Notes: generated by a model from the letters alone, not told the origin. Shown: positions 16,802 through 24,990, counted from the first letter of the stretch. The stretch: DNA of 28,658 nucleotides from Bacillota bacterium (GCA_023393125.1 JAEWMQ010000012.1:1-28658); one strand, 5' to 3'. Numbers and translations are program-made.

Positions 16802-18010
16802 TTAATGTATATTTCTAATACTTTGGATAAGCCATAAAACGCCTCTTATACCTACGAATGGCGTGTAAGGATAAGTAATGACTTGATCCATATTAGGATT
16901 ACTTACCTGCATTGTAGCCTTAGCTTGATGTGGCATTTTTAAGGTTGCTCCATCTGCTAATAAGAAATAAAGTTCTTTCTCTTTTAAGTAAGCCTCACGC
17001 TCTTTTTCATTATAGCCTGTACTTATATTTAAGCTGCTTTCCTTAATGCTATGAATCACTTGAGCTTTATCTACTTCTAACCCTAATTCCTCTAATACAG
17101 ACTTCAGTCCTAAGGTAGTATCATAATCTCCATAAATCGCACACTTTTTACAGCCTATGTAACTATAGAAGTATCTCCTTAGCTGCATCATCTGTTTTTT
17201 TACTTCTCCTATTTCTTTGGACAAGCTTCCCTCATTTATTGGCCAGTTACTTTTTTCACTAACAGCTTTTATGAAAGTAGTTGTTCCTCCAATTCCATAA
17301 GGTTTCTGATAAACATAAGGAATACCAAAAGTTTCTTCCATCCACTTAGCTACTGGAAGTGCTTCCTTTCTTAGAACAATATTTAAGCTTGCCTCAGCAG
17401 CACTTTCTAAATCTGCTACATTAGTAGATGCCGTAAAAATGGCTTGTACTTTCTTATCAAAGAATGCATCCATCATACGAATGATCTCATTGCAATCTGA
17501 TTGATACTGATACTGATCAATATTGCATCCTAATAAATTATAAGTTTCTCTCTTCTGAGTTGGTGATTTTACTAAATGTTTGGCCACTAATAATAAGGCA
17601 TCTTCAACACCCTTTGCATAGTCTCCTTTAAAGCCACCAACTTCGATAGGAATAAGCGTTGCCTTTACACTTGGTGCTAACTGCTTACATGTTGCTTTTA
17701 CATCTGCTCCTATAATAGAAGCAATCGAAGAAGCCATAACAAAAATATACTTTGGTGCTATGTTCTCATCTAATTCAAGAATAGCTTTCTCTAACTTTTC
17801 CATCTTTCCAAAGGTAACATCCTTCTCTTCCATATGGGTTGAGTAAGTTCTTGCACCTTCACCACTATTTAGACTTCCAATCCCTTCAATGGCATAGTGC
17901 GTCGTCCCTGCTGGGCCAAATTCTAGAATACAACTATCTTCTATACTTGATAGGGTCCATAAAATTCCCATTCGGTCAGACCCTAGTGGTAGATATTTAT
18001 AAATTTCCAT
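16802..18010 (-). CDS. Nitrogenase component-1-like subunit B (NifK/BchB/BchZ-like)
   Basis: 402-residue member of the nitrogenase/oxidoreductase component-1 family. The fold signatures are clear (LEFGPAGTTHYA; IFVMASSIASIIGAD; KKCAIYGDYDTTLGL), but the three P-cluster cysteines of NifK are replaced: Tyr6 or Leu7, Thr36 and Ser95 stand at those places. One cysteine, Cys27, lies just before the GPAG loop. In the dark-operative reductases DPOR and COR the B/Z subunit gives a single ligand (Asp or Cys) from this region, so Cys27 could complete a [4Fe-4S] cluster with the partner subunit. An extra CxxC (Cys287, Cys290) is present. The gene overlaps its partner by 14 bp. No FeMo-cofactor pocket residues are evident, so nitrogen fixation is not expected. 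Confidence 0.87.
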   Translation of the reverse strand: MEIYKYLPLGSDRMGILWTLSSIEDSCILEFGPAGTTHYAIEGIGSLNSGEGARTYSTHMEEKDVTFGKMEKLEKAILELDENIAPKYIFVMASSIASIIGADVKATCKQLAPSVKATLIPIEVGGFKGDYAKGVEDALLLVAKHLVKSPTQKRETYNLLGCNIDQYQYQSDCNEIIRMMDAFFDKKVQAIFTASTNVADLESAAEASLNIVLRKEALPVAKWMEETFGIPYVYQKPYGIGGTTTFIKAVSEKSNWPINEGSLSKEIGEVKKQMMQLRRYFYSYIGCKKCAIYGDYDTTLGLKSVLEELGLEVDKAQVIHSIKESSLNISTGYNEKEREAYLKEKELYFLLADGATLKMPHQAKATMQVSNPNMDQVITYPYTPFVGIRGVLWLIQSIRNIH

Positions 18011-19307
18011 GTGGACGTCCTCCCATCATTTGCTTTCTATGTCCCATGCCTTCTAAATCAAGTAGACCTAAAATATGTTTCATGATACCAATAGGTAGTT
18101 CATAGCCTACCTTTTGTGCCTCCTCATCAAAGGTCATTTGTAGTAATCCTTTTTCTCTAAGAAGCATAGGATTTTCATGACCTATATAAATATCTGCACC
18201 TATGGTTTCATATAACTCTCGTAAAGGGGCAATATTAGCAATACGGCTAATATAAGGATTATATCCTTTTTCAAGTAAGCGTTCTTTAAAAGGTAGATCC
18301 ACTTCATAAAGCTCTCTTACTTGAATAAAAATAGGTTCTAGACCTAAATCTGAGAGAAAATCTACTGTTTCGAAAACCATCATAGGTGTATTTCCATAAA
18401 TTAATTTTTTTCCTGAAAGCTTTTCCTTGCACGCTATAAGTAGCTCATTATATTCTTTTTCTTTCTCAGATAGCGCGTCTAACAATTTAATATCTAAGGT
18501 TTCCTCTATTATTTCATAAAGCTTTCGAATAACTTTTTGGTCCATTGCCTTTCCAAAATAAATATAAGGAATATCAAACTTTTCTTTCATAGCCTCCGCT
18601 AATTCTAAGGCTATATGATCTGTTACGATATTTAATTTAACACTTGAGGCTTTTTTAAGCTCTTCTAAAGTACATTTAGATGGAATAGTGGTTCTCACTT
18701 TAACACCTTGCGCCTTTAATAACTGCATCACTTCTGTTTGCTCAATGTCCCCTTGTCTATGACCTAAAATATTAATATCCGATCTTTCCCCCTGAGATTC
18801 TTCCATGAGCTCTATTAAACTACCTAGGGTTCTAGTCATTCCAGGAATATGTGAGCTACATTTAAAGTGCTCTGTCTTTACACTTAAAACTGGAATTCCT
18901 AAGTCCTCCTTTAATTCATCTTTGAGCCCATCATAGTCCTCACCTATCAGCTCTGGTACACAAGTAGATACCAGCATAACCACTTCTAAGCCTTCTTCTT
19001 TTGCAATTTCTTTAACGGCCTCTTTTACCTTCTCTCCTGCCCCAAATACTACGTCTTGTTCTTTTAAAACCAAGCTATACACTTTGTCTTGTCCTTTTTG
19101 TCTATGATAAGCAAAGTTTTTCGTATAATAGGTACATTCGCCAGTACCAATAACGATGACACCCAGGTTTTTAACATAAGAGGCTGTTAAAGCCACGCCA
19201 AACAAAGGGCAATGAGTGCCTGGATAAATAGCATAGGATAGTGCTTTAATATCCTTATCTGTTTCTATTTGATTTAATTTATTTAATATATCTAATGAAT
19301 AACTCAT
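17997..19307 (-). CDS. Nitrogenase component-1-like subunit A (NifD/BchN/BchY-like)
   Basis: 436-residue component-1 family protein. It keeps all three cysteines at the positions that ligate the P-cluster or the DPOR/COR [4Fe-4S] cluster: Cys33 (GTHCPLFG), Cys58 (GTGECTYY) and Cys116 (STCVPELIGED). The FeMo-cofactor ligands of NifD (a later Cys and His) are not apparent. Hence it is more like a tetrapyrrole-type reductase subunit than a nitrogenase. The C-terminal tail (420-436) is rich in Met, His and Gly (GMGHRKQMMGG) and could bind metal or haem. It overlaps the ATPase gene by 4 bp and subunit B by 14 bp. It presumably pairs with subunit B and takes electrons from the NifH-like protein encoded at the start of the operon. 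Confidence 0.9.
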   Translation of the reverse strand: MSYSLDILNKLNQIETDKDIKALSYAIYPGTHCPLFGVALTASYVKNLGVIVIGTGECTYYTKNFAYHRQKGQDKVYSLVLKEQDVVFGAGEKVKEAVKEIAKEEGLEVVMLVSTCVPELIGEDYDGLKDELKEDLGIPVLSVKTEHFKCSSHIPGMTRTLGSLIELMEESQGERSDINILGHRQGDIEQTEVMQLLKAQGVKVRTTIPSKCTLEELKKASSVKLNIVTDHIALELAEAMKEKFDIPYIYFGKAMDQKVIRKLYEIIEETLDIKLLDALSEKEKEYNELLIACKEKLSGKKLIYGNTPMMVFETVDFLSDLGLEPIFIQVRELYEVDLPFKERLLEKGYNPYISRIANIAPLRELYETIGADIYIGHENPMLLREKGLLQMTFDEEAQKVGYELPIGIMKHILGLLDLEGMGHRKQMMGGRPHGNL

Positions 19308-20092
19308 ACGCTCTCCTTATAAATCGTCATAGGATGAATACGTGGATTTTCAGAAAGTGGATCCTGATCAATTTCGCATTCAATTTGGTAAACCTCTTGT
19401 AAAATGTCTTTATTAATAATGTCCCTCGGTTTGCCACTCGCTACAATCTTACCTTTTTTCATAATATAAAGGTAATCACTGTATCTACTTGCTTGGTTAA
19501 GCTCATGAAGTACCATAACAATCGTCATATTTAGCTTTTCATTAATTTCCTTAACCAGCTCCATGAGTTCTAATTGGTGAGAAATATCTAAATAAGTGGT
19601 AGGTTCATCTAGAAAAAGGATATCTGGTTTCTGGGCTAACGCCATAGCTAACCATACTCTTTGTCTTTCACCACCTGAAAGTGTAGCGACTTTTCTCTCC
19701 TTATAAGCTAACACACCTGTACTTTGCATAGCCCAATGAACGATTTCCTCATCTTCCTTAGTTCTTCCTTGGTGCCAACTTTTATGAGGATAACGACCAT
19801 AATACACCAATTGTTTAACCGTCATATCAGCTGGTGCACTATTATGCTGTGCAAGTAGTGCTACTTTTTGAGCCACAACTTTGGATTTAAGCTTTCCCAT
19901 TGGTGTATCTTCTAAGAATATTTCTCCCTTTATAGGTTTTAGCATTCTACATAAAGTTTTTAGCAGAGTTGACTTGCCACATCCATTGGGCCCAATGATA
20001 GAAACCACCTTGCCCTTTGGAATATTTAAGCTTAAGTCTTCTATAATAATGTTGTCTTCATAACCTACTTGAAGATGATTTGCACAAATCAT
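19304..20092 (-). CDS. ABC transporter ATP-binding protein (FepC/BtuD type)
   Basis: 262-residue ATPase of the iron-complex/haem/cobalamin importer class. Walker A is GPNGCGKST (34-42), the Q-loop Gln is at 82, the signature LSGGERQ is at 138-144, Walker B is ILFLDEP (158-164) and the switch His is at 196. It energises the FecCD-type permease encoded just upstream, with a one-base overlap, and is coupled downstream by a 4-bp overlap to the nitrogenase-like subunit A. The last 30 residues extend past the core fold, as in FhuC-type ATPases. Confidence 0.95.
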   Translation of the reverse strand: MICANHLQVGYEDNIIIEDLSLNIPKGKVVSIIGPNGCGKSTLLKTLCRMLKPIKGEIFLEDTPMGKLKSKVVAQKVALLAQHNSAPADMTVKQLVYYGRYPHKSWHQGRTKEDEEIVHWAMQSTGVLAYKERKVATLSGGERQRVWLAMALAQKPDILFLDEPTTYLDISHQLELMELVKEINEKLNMTIVMVLHELNQASRYSDYLYIMKKGKIVASGKPRDIINKDILQEVYQIECEIDQDPLSENPRIHPMTIYKESV

Positions 20093-21090
20093 TAGACATT
20101 ACCTCTCTTTCTAAGTAGATAAAGGAAGAATGGTCCACCTACAATAGCCATCATTACCCCTACTGGGATCTCAATAGCTCCACCAATAGTACGTGCCAAA
20201 GTATCTGCTAATAAAAGGACAATAGCCCCTAAGACAATACTAAAAGGCACTGTATATTTATGGTCACTTCCCATAAGCATTCTAGCCATATGTGGCACAA
20301 TGAGTCCTACGAAACTAATAATTCCAACTATTGCTGTGGCTGTAGCCGCTAAGAACACCGCAACAACAGAAATAATCAGTCTCGTTCTAGTCAAATTAAC
20401 CCCTAGATTGATCGCCGCTTCATCACCAAGCTGTAAGATGTTTGCACTGCGAATCAAAAATAAACTTGCTACTAACCCTATTACTGTATAAGCTCCTAAC
20501 ATCCTAACATCTTGCCATGTCTTTGTAGCTAGGCTTCCATTGAGCCATAATAAAGCAGTTTGAATACGATCACTATACATAACTGAGAAGAATGAAATAA
20601 TCCCACCTAAAATCGTATTAATTGCTACACCAGCTAGAACAATTCTTCCTGGCTGTAATCCATTTTTCCAAGCCATCATATACACTAAAAAACAAGCTAT
20701 CCCCCCACCTATAAAAGCAATAATAGGTAGAACTGCTGTATACTTAGGTGCTACTAATAAAATAATAACGGCTGCTACAGTTGCTCCACTTGAAACACCC
20801 GTAATCCCTGGGTCTGCCAACGGATTCTTCATAACTGCTTGTAAAAGAAGACCTGACACAGCTAAGCTTGCTCCTACAATTGCAGCTAATATATTTCTTG
20901 GTAATCTCATTTTAAGGACAATGGTTTGAATCATCTGATTCTCTCCTTTAATGAGCTCGCTTATGATTTCCTTTAACCCTAATTGCACACTACCTATTGT
21001 AGAAAGAAGCAGTAAAAGGATGAGTAAACTGATAGCACTTAATGAAATAATCATAACCTTACGGTATTCTGCTTCTTTAGACCTCTTCAT
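20092..21090 (-). CDS. FecCD-family ABC permease
   Basis: 332-residue integral membrane protein with about ten hydrophobic segments and the FecCD signature MKNPLADPGITGVSSGA at about 86-102. It forms the membrane channel for haem, corrinoid or iron-siderophore import. One permease gene suggests a homodimer, as in BtuC and HmuU. GGAGGT lies before the ATG. It sits between the binding lipoprotein and the ATPase, 152 bp after the former, with a strong hairpin in that gap. Confidence 0.95.
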   Translation of the reverse strand: MKRSKEAEYRKVMIISLSAISLLILLLLLSTIGSVQLGLKEIISELIKGENQMIQTIVLKMRLPRNILAAIVGASLAVSGLLLQAVMKNPLADPGITGVSSGATVAAVIILLVAPKYTAVLPIIAFIGGGIACFLVYMMAWKNGLQPGRIVLAGVAINTILGGIISFFSVMYSDRIQTALLWLNGSLATKTWQDVRMLGAYTVIGLVASLFLIRSANILQLGDEAAINLGVNLTRTRLIISVVAVFLAATATAIVGIISFVGLIVPHMARMLMGSDHKYTVPFSIVLGAIVLLLADTLARTIGGAIEIPVGVMMAIVGGPFFLYLLRKRGNV

Positions 21091-21139
21091 CTTTACCTCC
21101 GATCAAGCCATATATATATGTCTTATTTATAATGATTAA

Positions 21140-21169
21140 GTCACTATCATCAATTGTAATGATAGTGAC
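21140..21169 (-). other. Perfect 11-bp stem-loop between lipoprotein and permease genes
   Basis: GTCACTATCAT pairs perfectly with ATGATAGTGAC around an 8-nt loop. On the minus strand no T-run follows, so read-through is likely. Such hairpins after the binding-protein gene commonly protect the upstream mRNA and give more binding protein than permease. Confidence 0.7.
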
Positions 21170-21242
21170 ACTTTTTCACTAAAACGTACATTAATATAGC
21201 TACACACAACTATTATTTAATACTTCTTAATGTTAGCTCCTA

Positions 21243-22208
21243 TTAATTGCTATAGAAGATTTCACCTAAAGTTGTTATTGCTTCTTTGACACGAATATTA
21301 GCAGACACATTAAATAAGCTTGAATCTAAGTCAATAACTCTTCCTTCTTTTACAGCATCTAAAGTAGACCATGCAGGGTTTTTAGCAAAGAAATCATCAA
21401 ATGACTTTTTAGTTTCTTCTATATTTCCATGAGCGAATCTTAAAATGTAATCTGGATTCTGCTCAACAATTTGCTCTAAACTAAATTGAATATAACCTGA
21501 AGATACGTCTGCTCCTAATTGATTTGTGATGTTTTCACCACCTACTATTTCTACAAGACTTCCTACATAAGAAGAATCAGTTGCCAACATAAAATTCTCA
21601 CTAGCCCCAAATAAAACAGCTACCTTAGGACTTTCTTTACCTACTGCCTTATCAATAACAGCTTGCTCTGCACCTTTTAGCTCTGCTACAAGTTCAGAAG
21701 CTTTGTCTTCTTTATAAATGGTTTTACCTAGTTCTTCTATAGAAACAATGAAATTTTCATAGGTAGTTGTATCAAAGTAAAAGACATTAAGTCCTAATGC
21801 ATCTGCATTTTGCTCAATACTTTCTTTAAAGTTTTTGTCTACTATAAAGACATCTGGAGATAAAGAAACAACTTTTTCTAGATCTGGATTCATAGACATA
21901 CCTACCTCCTCTAGACCTTGGTAGCGCTCTGGTAAAGTAGTACTTGTTGTTGGAACGCCTACTAAATCTGCTTCTAAATAATCTAATACCTGAGTAGCTG
22001 CTACTGTACCTGATACAATACGAAGCTCCTTGGTTTGTTCATCAGGTTGCTTTTGTACTTCACTTGCAGCCTCTTTTTCTTCTGTAGTAACTGTTTTACT
22101 AGCCCCTGTTTCCACTTGCTCCTCTGTTGTACTCGCAGATTTACTTGCACATCCTGTAAGTGCCATCATTCCTACTATTGTTAATGCCATATATTTTTTT
22201 AATTTCAT
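21243..22208 (-). CDS. IsdE-like haem-binding lipoprotein of an ABC importer
   Basis: 321-residue lipoprotein with a signal peptide ending in the lipobox LTGC (Cys20), followed by a Ser/Thr/Glu-rich linker (21-60) and a class III periplasmic-binding fold (61-321). Along its length it resembles Staphylococcus IsdE: RIV..TVA, DLVGVPT, TLPERYQGL, EVGMSMNPDLEKV and RFAHGNIEE. IsdE binds haem through one Met and one His; here Met106 (GMSM) and His260 (RFAHG) fall at those places. Haem is thus the best guess for the ligand, ahead of siderophores or cobalamin. GGAGGA overlapping the stop of the upstream nifH-like gene drives translation. Confidence 0.88.
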   Translation of the reverse strand: MKLKKYMALTIVGMMALTGCASKSASTTEEQVETGASKTVTTEEKEAASEVQKQPDEQTKELRIVSGTVAATQVLDYLEADLVGVPTTSTTLPERYQGLEEVGMSMNPDLEKVVSLSPDVFIVDKNFKESIEQNADALGLNVFYFDTTTYENFIVSIEELGKTIYKEDKASELVAELKGAEQAVIDKAVGKESPKVAVLFGASENFMLATDSSYVGSLVEIVGGENITNQLGADVSSGYIQFSLEQIVEQNPDYILRFAHGNIEETKKSFDDFFAKNPAWSTLDAVKEGRVIDLDSSLFNVSANIRVKEAITTLGEIFYSN

Positions 22209-22212
22209 CTTC

Positions 22213-22959
22213 TTATTCCTCCATAATTTTCTTTGCTAAATTAATATAAACTTGTCCCATCTCATGACTAGGATCATATTCTATTACTGTTTTACCAGCA
22301 TTTTCTGCTAATTGAATCATGCCATCTCTAGGCACCTTATGAAATACATCTGTATTAATCTCTTCTGCTAAACGTGTGACAAGTTCTTCTTCATCCTTTA
22401 CATTCTTAGCATTTAAAATTAAACCTTTTAACCTAGCATAGCCCTTGTTTTTAAATTGATTAACGGCTTGTGAGATATTAGTAGCCGCGTACATAGCCAT
22501 CATTTCCCCTGAGGTAACAATGTACACTTCCTCAGCGAAACCATTTCTAATAGGCATTGAAAAGCCGCCACATACGACATCCCCTAATACATCGTAAATA
22601 ACAATGTCTGGTTTATAGATTTCAAAGGCATTAAGCTCTTCTAGTTTTTCAAAAGCGGCAATAATACCACGACCTGCACAGCCTACTCCAGGAGTAGGTC
22701 CACCTGCTTCAACACAAAGCACGCCATTAAAACCTTCAAAAACGATATCCTCTAGTCTTAATTCCTCTCCTTTTTCCTCCATTACCTTAAGTACTGTAGG
22801 AATAAATTCACCTTGCATTAAGTTCTTAGTGGAATCAGATTTCGGATCACACCCAATCTGCATTACTTTATATCCTAAAAAAGATAATGCTGCTGATAAA
22901 TTCGAGGTAGTTGTTGATTTACCTATTCCGCCCTTACCATAAATAGCAATTTTTTTCAT
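22213..22959 (-). CDS. NifH/BchL-like iron protein (reductase component)
   Basis: 248-residue P-loop ATPase of the NifH/BchL/BchX/CfbC family. Walker A is GKGGIGKST (8-16), GCDPKSDST follows, and the two [4Fe-4S]-bridging cysteines of the homodimer are present: Cys94 (GVGCAGRG) and Cys130 (VVCGGF). It would pass electrons with ATP hydrolysis to the component-1-like subunits at the far end of the operon. It is shorter than NifH (about 290). I start it at the ATG 22959, six bases after AAGGAG, rather than the GTG one codon before. It is first in the operon and 4 bp from the haem-type lipoprotein gene. No nifE, nifN, nifB or other nitrogenase assembly gene adjoins it. Confidence 0.93.
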   Translation of the reverse strand: MKKIAIYGKGGIGKSTTTSNLSAALSFLGYKVMQIGCDPKSDSTKNLMQGEFIPTVLKVMEEKGEELRLEDIVFEGFNGVLCVEAGGPTPGVGCAGRGIIAAFEKLEELNAFEIYKPDIVIYDVLGDVVCGGFSMPIRNGFAEEVYIVTSGEMMAMYAATNISQAVNQFKNKGYARLKGLILNAKNVKDEEELVTRLAEEINTDVFHKVPRDGMIQLAENAGKTVIEYDPSHEMGQVYINLAKKIMEE

Positions 22960-23036
22960 CACTAACTCCTTTTCAAGCTTATACTTATAACACTTAAACT
23001 ACAGGTTTGAAATTCTGACTATTAAAATTTAAATTT

Positions 23037-23051
23037 TGATAATCATTTTCA
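23037..23051. promoter_or_regulatory. Fur box
   Basis: TGATAATCATTTTCA matches the Fur 7-1-7 inverted repeat TGATAATnATTATCA at 13 of 14 positions. It lies between the nifH-like operon and the divergent AraC gene, right beside the -35 of the latter, so it could control both directions in response to iron. Confidence 0.75.
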
Positions 23052-23081
23052 TTTACTTGTGCCATTATATCATGCTATACT
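23052..23081 (+). promoter_or_regulatory. Probable promoter of the AraC gene
   Basis: TTTACT (23052-23057) and TATACT (23076-23081) are separated by 18 bp and lie 55 bp before the chosen ATG. The Fur box abuts the -35. Confidence 0.45.
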
Positions 23082-23135
23082 CGTAAAGTATTGAACAATC
23101 TTTTTATCTTTTTGAACGAAATTAAGGAGTGTAGA

Positions 23136-23807
23136 ATGGAATACTTGTTAAATCACACAGATATATGCGCCCTCATTTACTCAGGCCAGCACCAAAGAGC
23201 CCTTGATAGCTTTCATCAAAACTATATAAATCATCTTACTAAGGTATGTATAGCACATTGTAAGCTTTATCTAAGTAGCCTTAATCAAAGCTTGTACAAC
23301 TATATTTTGATTCACGAAAAAGTTTCACTACATCGTTGTTGTCTAGAAAACCACCAGAAAATAAATTTTTGTGGTTCTCTAAGTCAAGTTTATGAACTTG
23401 GTAAAGCTATACTCTCTTCCTATAGCTTTTGCACAGAATATCTTATTGAAAAACATGAAAATCCAACCATAAAAAAAGCACTCATGTTTATACATGAGCA
23501 CCTAACCATGAATTTATCTTTAGAACAGATTGCAAACTTTATTAACATATCGCCAACATACCTTTGTACGCTATTTAAAGCTCAAACAGGTTATACCATT
23601 AAAGATTATATTCATTTTAGAAGGTCTGTACTAGCTAAAAAACTACTTCAAGAGACCGCTTTAACTTTGGAAGAAATATCCATTCGATGTGGTTATAATA
23701 GTTATTCATACTTTAGTAGACAATTTAAATTGCATATGAAAATATCTCCAGCCACTTTACGTAAAGAAAATATTTGCTTAACTTCCAATAATACATGCAT
23801 TAAATAG
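23136..23807 (+). CDS. AraC-family regulator with Cys/His-rich N-terminus
   Basis: 223-residue transcription regulator. The C-terminal AraC domain (about 110-212) has two helix-turn-helix units, LEQIANFINISPTYLCTLF and LEEISIRCGYNSYSYFSRQF. The N-terminal 100 residues match no domain I can name and hold seven cysteines (11, 38, 42, 68, 69, 79, 99) and many histidines, including CIAHC and HRCC; a metal, iron-sulfur or haem-sensing role is possible but inferred. The ATG at 23136 is chosen over an upstream TTG because AAGGAG lies six bases before it. It is divergent from the haem/nitrogenase-like operon and shares the Fur-box region, so it is probably its activator. Confidence 0.88.
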   Translation: MEYLLNHTDICALIYSGQHQRALDSFHQNYINHLTKVCIAHCKLYLSSLNQSLYNYILIHEKVSLHRCCLENHQKINFCGSLSQVYELGKAILSSYSFCTEYLIEKHENPTIKKALMFIHEHLTMNLSLEQIANFINISPTYLCTLFKAQTGYTIKDYIHFRRSVLAKKLLQETALTLEEISIRCGYNSYSYFSRQFKLHMKISPATLRKENICLTSNNTCIK

Positions 23808-23851
23808 TTTTTATTAGCCAGTAAACAAAAAGAATAACGATGAAATAATTA

Positions 23852-24970
23852 TTATTCATAGCACTTTTGGTAGATTTTATAAATTTCTTCTTTACTTAAC
23901 GGAACATAACTATTTCTTAGAATTCTTTGTTGTTTCTCTAATATAGAATCTGTAAAAAGCTCTATTTGAGCTTCTGTCATACCATATACTTTTAGTGACT
24001 TCTTCTCTAGTATATGACTAAGTAACTCATCAAGTTTGTCATATACTTCTTTTGATTTGCACTGTAATATACTTGCTATCAGCTTATTAAGCTCTTCCAA
24101 TTTCCCCTGTGGTGCTAGTCTCTCATAAGCTTTGAGTACCTCTATAAATAGTGCATAATTGGCTTCCCCATGTGGTACATGATAGATTCCTCCTATAGGA
24201 TAACTCATGGCATGCACCGCACCACACCCTGCATTGCCAAATGCAACACCTGCATAAGTACTGGCCAATAGAAATTGGTCTAGTAATACCTTCCTTTTCT
24301 CCTGCCCATTTCTTACAATCTCTTGATAACCTGTTAATATCATTTCTATAGCTTTATTAGAAAACATCTCTGAAAAGGAAGTTGCTTTAGGTGATAAAAA
24401 GGATTCTACTCCATGAATAAGAGCATCAATAGAACTGGTTGCAAAAAATTTAAATGGTAAATCCTTTATAATTTCTGGTATAAGTATAGCATATTCCGCA
24501 TAAAGAGCATCTACAGCTAAACCTAATTTGGTAGATTCCTTTACCATCTCTAAAATAGAAATATTAGTCACTTCACTTCCTGTGCCACAAGTTGTAGGAA
24601 TCATAATTAATTCCTTATCTTTAATAGGGTCTAACTGGTTGTGAAAGAGATGTTCTACTGGAGAAATGTTCTTTAGTGCAAAAAGCTTTGCTACATCTAA
24701 AATGGTTCCTCCTCCTATGGCAATTACTCTTTTATAGTGGATCTGTTGCACCTCTCTATATATCTTTTCCACCATTTCATCTGTTGGTTCACCTGTGCCA
24801 TACTTTCTTAAGAAGATAACGTTGGCTTCACTTTCAAAAAAAGCAAAGAACTTTTGCCATGTATGTTCACTTGTGATGACTAAGTCTTCTTTTCCTATTT
24901 TGAAAACAGCTTGAAAGGCTTCACAGGTATCGAACAAACAAATTTCTGGTACTACTTTAAACTGTTTCAT
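23852..24970 (-). CDS. 4hbD: 4-hydroxybutyrate dehydrogenase (iron-containing alcohol dehydrogenase family)
   Basis: About 372-residue group III alcohol dehydrogenase. It reduces succinate semialdehyde to 4-hydroxybutyrate with NADH. Along its length it resembles the Clostridium kluyveri enzyme: IAIGGGTILDVAK, the GTGSEVTNIS motif, SSIDALIHGVESF with a metal His, and SYPIGGIYHVPHGEANY with further metal ligands. I start it at the ATG 24970, which matches the family N-terminus (KQFKVVPEICLFD) and has GGGAGG 11 bases upstream; an ATG 24 bases earlier overlaps the gabT stop by 4 bp and may be used instead. It is last in the patA-gabT-4hbD operon, where it would consume the semialdehyde made by GabT. 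Confidence 0.88.
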   Translation of the reverse strand: MKQFKVVPEICLFDTCEAFQAVFKIGKEDLVITSEHTWQKFFAFFESEANVIFLRKYGTGEPTDEMVEKIYREVQQIHYKRVIAIGGGTILDVAKLFALKNISPVEHLFHNQLDPIKDKELIMIPTTCGTGSEVTNISILEMVKESTKLGLAVDALYAEYAILIPEIIKDLPFKFFATSSIDALIHGVESFLSPKATSFSEMFSNKAIEMILTGYQEIVRNGQEKRKVLLDQFLLASTYAGVAFGNAGCGAVHAMSYPIGGIYHVPHGEANYALFIEVLKAYERLAPQGKLEELNKLIASILQCKSKEVYDKLDELLSHILEKKSLKVYGMTEAQIELFTDSILEKQQRILRNSYVPLSKEEIYKIYQKCYE

Positions 24971-24990
24971 ACATCTATCTTCCTCCCTGT

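Noticed and set aside
16802..22959. Nitrogen fixation (true nitrogenase)
   Set aside because: Subunit B lacks all P-cluster cysteines, the FeMo-cofactor ligands are not evident in subunit A, and no nifE, nifN or nifB gene is nearby. The context is haem transport and iron control.
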